Assembly (NCBI GenBank): GCA_028292065.1 | Contig: JAQGNC010000575.1 | Span: 1-9,867, forward strand | Source of the DNA: Betaproteobacteria bacterium | Lineage (GTDB): Bacteria > Pseudomonadota > Gammaproteobacteria > Burkholderiales > SG8-41 | Direction of reading: 5' to 3' | Length of the DNA: 9,867 nt | Shown: positions 6,236 through 9,867 of the stretch, in pieces | Layout: each line of letters starts with the position of its first letter | Numbering within the stretch: the stretch's first letter is position 1 | The notes under the pieces: generated by a model | Told to the model about the DNA's origin: nothing | What the model saw: the letters and a program-made list of their open reading frames with translations, nothing else | The model's database searches: none | Program-made: the position numbers and the translations under genes

Positions 6236-6548
6236 GCTGTGGCTGCTCGTCATCGCAGCCGCGCTCGGGACCTATCTGTGGCGCGGCCTCGGCGTGCTCC
6301 TGTCCGGCCGCATCAAGGTCAACAGCGAGCTTTTCAACTGGGTCGCGTGCGTGGCGTACGCCATGGTCGCGGGCCTCATCTCACGCATCGTCATCGTGCC
6401 CGGCGGGATGCTCGCGCAGACCGCACTCGCCGAGCGCCTGGTCGCGTGCGCGCTGGCCGTCGCGGCGTATTACCTCAGCCGCCGCAACCTCCTGGTCGGA
6501 GTCGGCGCAGGGGTCGCCGCGATCATGGCGATGGTGGCGCTGCATTAA
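6228..6548 (+). CDS. azlD: AzlD family small subunit of branched-chain amino-acid exporter
   Basis: A 106-aa hydrophobic protein matching the AzlD family in size and position. The start is GTG at 6228, within GTGCTTGA, which also contains the azlC stop, so translation is probably coupled. Visible features are a first membrane helix LELWLLVIAAALGTYLWRGL, in which the TYLWRGLG motif corresponds to the family's T-Y-x-x-R near-start signature; a second helix around WVACVAYAMVAGLIS; and two more near residues 70-84 and 88-105, giving about four helices. It would assemble with AzlC in the cytoplasmic membrane. The gene ends at TAA just before a 16-bp inverted repeat that may act as a transcript end or processing site. 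Confidence 0.87.
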   Translation: MLELWLLVIAAALGTYLWRGLGVLLSGRIKVNSELFNWVACVAYAMVAGLISRIVIVPGGMLAQTALAERLVACALAVAAYYLSRRNLLVGVGAGVAAIMAMVALH

Positions 6549-6555
6549 AATACTT

Positions 6556-6701
6556 AAAGCAGGAAAGAAGGGACGCAAAGGAAAAACCAGGGACGCCAAG
6601 TGAGAACAGGCACAGGAGTAGATTCGTAACGATTCGTCGATTGCACCGAAATCCTTCCTTGCGTCCTTGTCCTTCACCTTGGCGTCCTTCTTTCCTGCTT
6701 T
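6556..6701. repeat. Imperfect inverted repeat with GGACGC(C)AAGG motifs between azlD and the crotonase gene
   Basis: The left arm AAAGCAGGAAAGAAGG (6556-6571) has an exact 16-bp reverse complement at 6686-6701 (CCTTCTTTCCTGCTTT). Allowing one extra base, the match continues into GACGCAAAGG and ACGCCAAGG. Both flanks also carry further GGACGC-AAG motifs: GGACGCCAAG at 6591-6600, and inverted copies TTGCGTCCTTG and CTTGGCGTCC between 6659 and 6687. The spacer is 114 bp with no coding sequence. This fills the 189-bp gap. It could form a long stem in RNA and act as a terminator or mRNA stabiliser, or be a small non-autonomous repeat element. Confidence 0.82.
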
Positions 6702-6737
6702 TGGTTTGTTTTTCATACGCTTCGTCATCGAGCTCCA

Positions 6738-7520
6738 ATGCCTGAAATCATCGTCTCCCGCGAAGGCGCGGTCGCCACGGTCGCCCTGCACAATCCCGGC
6801 AAGCTCAACGCGCTGACGGTGTCGATGTGGCAGGCGCTGGCGCGCGAAGTCGACGCGGCTTCAGCCGATGACACGCTGCGCTGCGTCGTGCTGCGAGGCA
6901 GCGGCAGCGACGCTTTCGCGGCAGGCGCGGACATCGCCGAGTTTGCAACCGCGCGCAACACGTTCGAGCAGGGCAGGCGCTATCACGACGAGTACGTGTA
7001 TGGCGCGTTGAAAGCGGTCGCCGAGTGCCGGCATCCGACGATCGCGATGATCCACGGGCCGTGCGTCGGCGGCGGTCTGGAGATCGCGTCGCAGTGCGAC
7101 CTGCGCATCTCGGGCGCGTCCGGCCGCTTCGGCGTGCCGATCAACCGGCTCGGCTTCGCAATCGCTTATACCGAGCTCGAAGCGATCCTGCCGCTCGTCG
7201 GGCGCGCGGTGGCGCTCGAGATCCTCATCGAAGGGCGCGTGTGGAACGCCGAAGAAGCGTTCGCGAAAGGGTTGCTCACTCGGGTCGTGCCTGACTCGGA
7301 CCTCGAAGACGAGATCAAGGCGAGCGCGCGGCGCACCACGGAAGGCGCTCCGCTCGTCGCGCGCTGGCACAAGCAGTTCATCCGGCGGCTGACGCCGAAA
7401 CCCGCGCCGCTGACCGAAGCCGAGCGGCAGGAAAATTTCGCGTATTTCGCGACCGAGGACTATCGCATCGGCTACGATGCGTTCCTCTCTAAAACGCGGC
7501 CCAAGTTCAGGGGCCGCTAA
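6738..7520 (+). CDS. Enoyl-CoA hydratase/isomerase family (crotonase) protein
   Basis: A 260-aa crotonase-fold acyl-CoA enzyme of normal length, cytosolic, probably acting on an unsaturated acyl-CoA. The first oxyanion-hole segment is AFAAGADIAEF (59-69), the second is GPCVGGGLEIASQCDLRIS (107-125). Glu115 in GGGLE matches the first catalytic glutamate of rat mitochondrial hydratase. The second catalytic glutamate, normally in FGxPE, is missing: this protein has FGVPINRLGF, with Ile135 there. The loop after it, AIAYTELEAILPLVG, also lacks the usual PGAGGTQRL. So it may not be a standard hydratase and could be an isomerase, hydrolase, decarboxylase or lyase type. ATG 6738 is the natural family start, with only a weak upstream GAG. 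It is followed 111 bp later by a CoA-transferase gene, suggesting a shared acyl-CoA pathway. Confidence 0.9.
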   Translation: MPEIIVSREGAVATVALHNPGKLNALTVSMWQALAREVDAASADDTLRCVVLRGSGSDAFAAGADIAEFATARNTFEQGRRYHDEYVYGALKAVAECRHPTIAMIHGPCVGGGLEIASQCDLRISGASGRFGVPINRLGFAIAYTELEAILPLVGRAVALEILIEGRVWNAEEAFAKGLLTRVVPDSDLEDEIKASARRTTEGAPLVARWHKQFIRRLTPKPAPLTEAERQENFAYFATEDYRIGYDAFLSKTRPKFRGR

Positions 7521-7524
7521 CGGC

Positions 7525-7612
7525 GTGAACAAGTGAACGGGTGAACGGGTGAGTGGGCAAGGTCGGCGCCGTTGACGTTGCCGTTCACTCGTTCACCCGT
7601 TCACCCGTTCAC
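7525..7612. repeat. Inverted array of 8-bp repeats (four GTGAACGG units facing four CCGTTCAC units)
   Basis: Four tandem 8-mers at 7525-7556 (GTGAACAA, GTGAACGG, GTGAACGG, GTGAGTGG) face four at 7581-7612 (CCGTTCAC, TCGTTCAC, CCGTTCAC, CCGTTCAC), which are the reverse complement of the same unit. The 24-nt middle would be a loop over a stem of about 32 bp with few mismatches. It starts four bases after the crotonase stop and ends 19 bp before the CoA-transferase start, so it takes up nearly the whole gap. No U-run follows, so if it stops transcription it is not a classic intrinsic terminator. Confidence 0.9.
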
Positions 7613-7631
7613 GCATTTCAAGGACCAGGAC

Positions 7632-8855
7632 ATGCCAGGACCACTTTCCCATATCCGTGTGCTCGATCTTTCGCGCGTGCTCGCCGCGCCGTGGACCGGG
7701 CAGAACCTCGCCGATCTCGGCGCCGAAGTCATCAAGGTCGAGCGGCCCGGCAAAGGCGACGACTCGCGTGCGTTCGCGCCGCCTTTTCTCAAGGACGCGA
7801 ACGGCAACGACACCGCGGAGTCTGCGTACTTCGCCGCGGCGAACCGCGGCAAGAAATCGATCACGCTCGATCTGTCGAAGCCCGAGGCGCAGCAGATCGT
7901 TCGCGATCTCGCCGCGCGCTGCGACGTGCTGCTCGAGAACTACAAGTTCGGCGATCTCGCGCGCTACAACCTCGGCTATGAAGACCTGAAGAAGGTCAAC
8001 CCGCGCATCATCTACTGCTCGGTGACCGGATTCGGCCAGACCGGGCCGTATCGCGACCGTCCCGGCTACGACTTCATGGCGCAGGGCATGGGCGGGCTCA
8101 TGAGCATCACCGGCGAGCGCGACGACCTTCCGGGCGGCGGGCCGCAGCGCGTCGGGGTGCCGATCGTCGACATGATGACCGGCATGTACGCGAGCATCGC
8201 GGTGTGCGCGGCGATCGCCCATCGCGCCGAGACCGGTGTCGGCCAGCACATCGACTTGGCCCTCCTCGACACGCAAGTCGCTTTCCTCGCGAACCAGGCG
8301 ATGAACTATCTCGCGACCGGCGAAGTGCCGGGGCGGCTCGGCAACGCACACCCGAACATCGTTCCTTACCAGACCTTCAACACGGCCGACGGCGCCATCA
8401 TCCTCGCGTGCGGCAACGACAATCTGTTCAACAAGTTCTGCGAGGTGGCGGGATGCCAGGCGCTCGCGAGCGATCCGCGCTTTTCGAAGAACGCGAAGCG
8501 CGTCGAGAATCGAGCCGAGATCACCGAGCTGCTCGCGGCGGTTTTCAAGAAGCGCACGACTCGCGAGTGGGTGACCGCGCTCGACGAGGCCGGCGTCGCG
8601 AACGGCCCGATCAACAACATCAAGCAGGTTTTCGAAGAGCCGCAGGTGATCGCGCGAGGCATGCGCATCGACCTGCCGCACCCGACCGCGGGCACCGTGC
8701 CGCTCGTCGCGAGCCCGATGCGTTTTTCCGCGACCCCGATCGAGCACAAGATGCCGCCGCCGACATTGGGGCAGCACACGGAAGAAATTCTTCGCGACGT
8801 GCTGGGGATGGATAACGACAGAATCGCGAAGCTGCGGGAGTCGAAAGTCGTCTAG
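7632..8855 (+). CDS. Class III CoA-transferase (CaiB/BaiF family)
   Basis: A 407-aa cytosolic enzyme that moves CoA between carboxylic acids, typically from succinyl-CoA or another acyl-CoA to an acid substrate. Signatures in order: LSHIRVLDLSRVLAAPWTGQ (5-24) with LADLGAEVIKVERPGKGDD, the N-terminal CoA-binding core; YFAAANRGKKSITLDL (66-81); DVLLENYKFGDLARYNLGY (98-116); SVTGFGQTGPYRDRPGYDFM (130-149); the catalytic aspartate, Asp213 in GQHIDLALLDTQVA; and the glycine loop GRLGNAHPNIVPYQTF. Length is typical. The start at 7632 matches family N-termini and has AAGGACCAGGA upstream. The frame is open 20 codons earlier (7572), but that part is translated 8-bp repeats. It likely activates the acid whose CoA ester the upstream crotonase then processes. 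A GntR gene follows in the same direction. The substrate is unknown; the genes for succinyl-CoA:mesaconate, benzylsuccinate, or oxalate-type enzymes look similar. Confidence 0.94.
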   Translation: MPGPLSHIRVLDLSRVLAAPWTGQNLADLGAEVIKVERPGKGDDSRAFAPPFLKDANGNDTAESAYFAAANRGKKSITLDLSKPEAQQIVRDLAARCDVLLENYKFGDLARYNLGYEDLKKVNPRIIYCSVTGFGQTGPYRDRPGYDFMAQGMGGLMSITGERDDLPGGGPQRVGVPIVDMMTGMYASIAVCAAIAHRAETGVGQHIDLALLDTQVAFLANQAMNYLATGEVPGRLGNAHPNIVPYQTFNTADGAIILACGNDNLFNKFCEVAGCQALASDPRFSKNAKRVENRAEITELLAAVFKKRTTREWVTALDEAGVANGPINNIKQVFEEPQVIARGMRIDLPHPTAGTVPLVASPMRFSATPIEHKMPPPTLGQHTEEILRDVLGMDNDRIAKLRESKVV

Positions 8856-8861
8856 CTCAAG

Positions 8862-9002
8862 GCTGTCATTGCGAGGAGCCTGCAAGGCGAACGAAGCAAT
8901 CTCGTGGCGCACGAGAGCTGAAACCGGGGACAGACCGTACCCGGTGAAAACCCCGCGAGCGTCTCGGGATTGCTTCGTCACATTGTTCCTCGCAATGACA
9001 GC
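8862..9002. repeat. Large interspersed palindrome (TGTCATTGCGAGG type) with a second repeat at its apex
   Basis: Outer arms GCTGTCATTGCGAGGA (8862-8877) and TCCTCGCAATGACAGC (8987-9002) are exact 16-bp inverted copies. A second pair, ACGAAGCAATC (8891-8901) and GATTGCTTCGT (8968-8978), continues the same symmetry. Small hairpins occur within: CTCGTG-GCG-CACGAG (8901-8915) and CGAG-CGT-CTCG (8956-8966). A 23-bp ACCGGG...CCCGGT element at 8923-8945 lies at the centre. TGTCATTGCGAGG palindromes are a common intergenic repeat type in many bacteria. This one follows the CoA-transferase stop by six bases and could be a cruciform or transcript-end structure. The surrounding 260 bp hold no gene. Confidence 0.9.
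8923..8945. repeat. Nested GGGGACAGACC-type element
   Basis: A 23-bp element whose ends ACCGGG and CCCGGT are inverted copies, with GGGGACAGACC inside. The stretch TGAAACCGGGG that introduces it (8919-8929) recurs exactly at 9817-9827, where it leads into the GGGGTCTGACCCC palindrome, and GGGGACAGA recurs as the last nine bases of the window (9859-9867). The two repeat types are therefore related or target the same site. Confidence 0.65.
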
Positions 9003-9092
9003 GGCACCCGGGCTGCCGCCGATCGAAGCTTCAATACCCTCGCAGTCTCCGGAATCTGCTTGCGCCGCCTCGATAGCGGCGGCAAGTCCTCG

Positions 9093-9121
9093 TTGACGAT
9101 TGTCGACAATTCGTATCCAAT
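9093..9121 (+). promoter_or_regulatory. Promoter of the GntR gene with perfect 12-bp palindromic operator
   Basis: ATTGTCGACAAT at 9099-9110 is a perfect palindrome and fits the TTGT-NN-ACAA form of many FCD-subfamily GntR operators. TTGACG (9093-9098), a good -35, abuts it. A -10 is poorly defined: TCCAAT at 9116-9121 gives a 17-bp spacer. The palindrome would then fill the spacer, where bound protein blocks RNA polymerase. The regulator's ATG is 25 bp downstream of the palindrome, so autorepression is the simple reading. I found no second copy of the 12-mer in the window. Confidence 0.65.
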
Positions 9122-9135
9122 TGCCGACCATTACG

Positions 9136-9819
9136 ATGAACGCCAAAACGAAAGCACCGAAGCGTCGCGCACCTGCCGAATCGGCGCAGCTCTCGGTGCG
9201 GGTGACCGACCACATCGAGAAGCTGATCACCGCGGGCCGCGTGCAGCCGGGCGAGCGCCTGAACGAGCTCGCGCTCGCCGAGCGGCTCGGTGTGTCGCGC
9301 GCGCCGGTGCGCGAAGCGATGCGCAGTCTCGAAGGCCGCGGCTGGCTCACCAGAATCGCGAACCGGGGCATGTTCGTGCGCGAGCTCTCGGTGAAGGAGA
9401 TGCTCGACATCTTCGATATCCGCGCGCTCCTCGTCGGTTACGCGGCGGAACGTGCGGCCGAGCTCCTGAATGCCGAGCGCAGGAAAACGCTCGGCGGGCT
9501 GCTCGACCAGATGGACAAGGCGGCGAAGTCGGACGACGGCGCGCGCTATTACCGGCTCAACGCCGAATATCACGACGCGATCCTCGCGTTCTCGAACAAC
9601 CAGCGGGCGGTCGAGGTTTATGCCGAGCTCGCGAAAGACCTGCACCGTTTCCAGCGGCGCTACTTCGATTTCGCGCCGAACATGGTGAAGTCCAACGCCG
9701 AGCATCGAGCGCTGTTCGATGCGATCGTCAGCGGCGACGGGGCGCAGGCGCGGCGGTTATCGGAGCAGCACGTGCAGCAGGGGAAGCTGAGGGTTTTGCA
9801 GACGCTGGAGTCGGATTGA
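9136..9819 (+). CDS. GntR family transcriptional regulator, FCD (FadR) subfamily
   Basis: A 227-aa DNA-binding regulator. After a basic tail (KTKAPKRRAP), residues 20-82 form the winged helix-turn-helix: VTDHIEKLITAGRVQPGERL, then NELALAERLGVSRAPVREAM as the helix-turn-helix, and GWLTRIANRGMFVREL as the wing. Residues 86-225 are an FCD ligand domain of all helices. Its likely metal ligands are His146 (NAEYHDAIL), His190 (NAEHRALFDAI) and His212 (SEQHVQQGK); the usual Asp four residues before the first His is Asn142. Such domains bind metal plus a carboxylic acid. I prefer ATG 9136 over TTG 9100, because the latter lies within the palindromic operator. It follows the CoA-transferase gene in the same direction but has its own promoter. 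It probably controls itself and perhaps the neighbouring catabolic genes. Confidence 0.92.
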   Translation: MNAKTKAPKRRAPAESAQLSVRVTDHIEKLITAGRVQPGERLNELALAERLGVSRAPVREAMRSLEGRGWLTRIANRGMFVRELSVKEMLDIFDIRALLVGYAAERAAELLNAERRKTLGGLLDQMDKAAKSDDGARYYRLNAEYHDAILAFSNNQRAVEVYAELAKDLHRFQRRYFDFAPNMVKSNAEHRALFDAIVSGDGAQARRLSEQHVQQGKLRVLQTLESD

Positions 9820-9823
9820 AACC

Positions 9824-9857
9824 GGGGTCTGACCCCAAAAGGCCGGGGTCAGACCCC
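9824..9857. repeat. Pair of inverted 13-bp palindromes (GGGGTC[T/A]GACCCC) after the GntR gene
   Basis: GGGGTCTGACCCC (9824-9836) and its exact reverse complement GGGGTCAGACCCC (9845-9857) flank AAAAGGCC, forming a 13-bp stem with an 8-nt loop right after the regulator's TGA. They are identical to the units at 3949-4012. There is no following T-run inside the window, so terminator action is possible but not shown. The regulator's stop codon TGA is the first part of the TGAAACCGGGG lead-in also seen at 8919. Confidence 0.9.
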
Positions 9858-9867
9858 AGGGGACAGA

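Noticed and set aside
5098..6603. 501-codon plus-strand open frame over the repeats and azlC/azlD
   Set aside because: Its product is repeat translation followed by an Arg-rich out-of-frame reading of azlC and azlD; no family signature.
7525..7612. Possible CRISPR array
   Set aside because: Units are only 8 bp, contiguous without spacers and mirrored, unlike CRISPR repeats.
7593..9410. 605-codon open frame on the minus strand
   Set aside because: It lies antisense to the clear CoA-transferase and GntR genes and is Arg/His-rich low-complexity, typical of shadow frames in high-GC DNA.

Overview
High-GC window that looks like a Betaproteobacterial (Burkholderiales-type, probably environmental or uncultured) chromosome. 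The reasons are a Bug-family tripartite tricarboxylate receptor, the mix of CoA-transferase, crotonase, GntR/FCD and haloacid-dehalogenase genes, GC-rich third codon positions, and intergenic spaces full of short palindromic repeats. The content is organic-acid and amino-acid transport and catabolism. I see no rRNA, tRNA, CRISPR array, transposase or phage gene.

Layout. (1) 1-1279, plus strand: the 3' end of a dipeptide/oligopeptide-type ABC permease, then a haloacid dehalogenase-like hydrolase 31 bp downstream. (2) 5003-1316, minus strand: a Bug periplasmic solute receptor, an enolase-superfamily (MR/MLE) enzyme, an unrecognised 244-aa protein with weak similarity to SleB-type cell-wall hydrolases, and a 243-aa exported protein that starts at TTG inside the stop codon of the gene before it. 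(3) 5004-5527: a divergent intergenic region with a good promoter for the Bug operon and a 102-bp repeat present twice. (4) 5528-6548, plus strand: an overlapping azlC-azlD pair, predicted branched-chain amino-acid exporter. (5) 6738-8855, plus strand: an enoyl-CoA hydratase-like crotonase and a class III (CaiB/BaiF) CoA-transferase. (6) 9136-9819, plus strand: a GntR/FCD regulator with a perfect 12-bp palindrome upstream, a likely autoregulatory operator.

How the genes may work together. The Bug receptor and MR/MLE enzyme could bind and convert an acid substrate. The CoA-transferase and crotonase could activate and hydrate an acyl-CoA, with the adjacent FCD regulator sensing a carboxylate. 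The substrates cannot be read from the sequence.

The most unusual parts are (a) the two-gene unit 2778-1316, a cytosolic putative wall hydrolase translationally coupled to an exported partner, whose layout resembles an effector-immunity pair, and (b) at least six different families of short repeats or palindromes that occupy nearly every intergenic gap, one nested at the exact apex of another.
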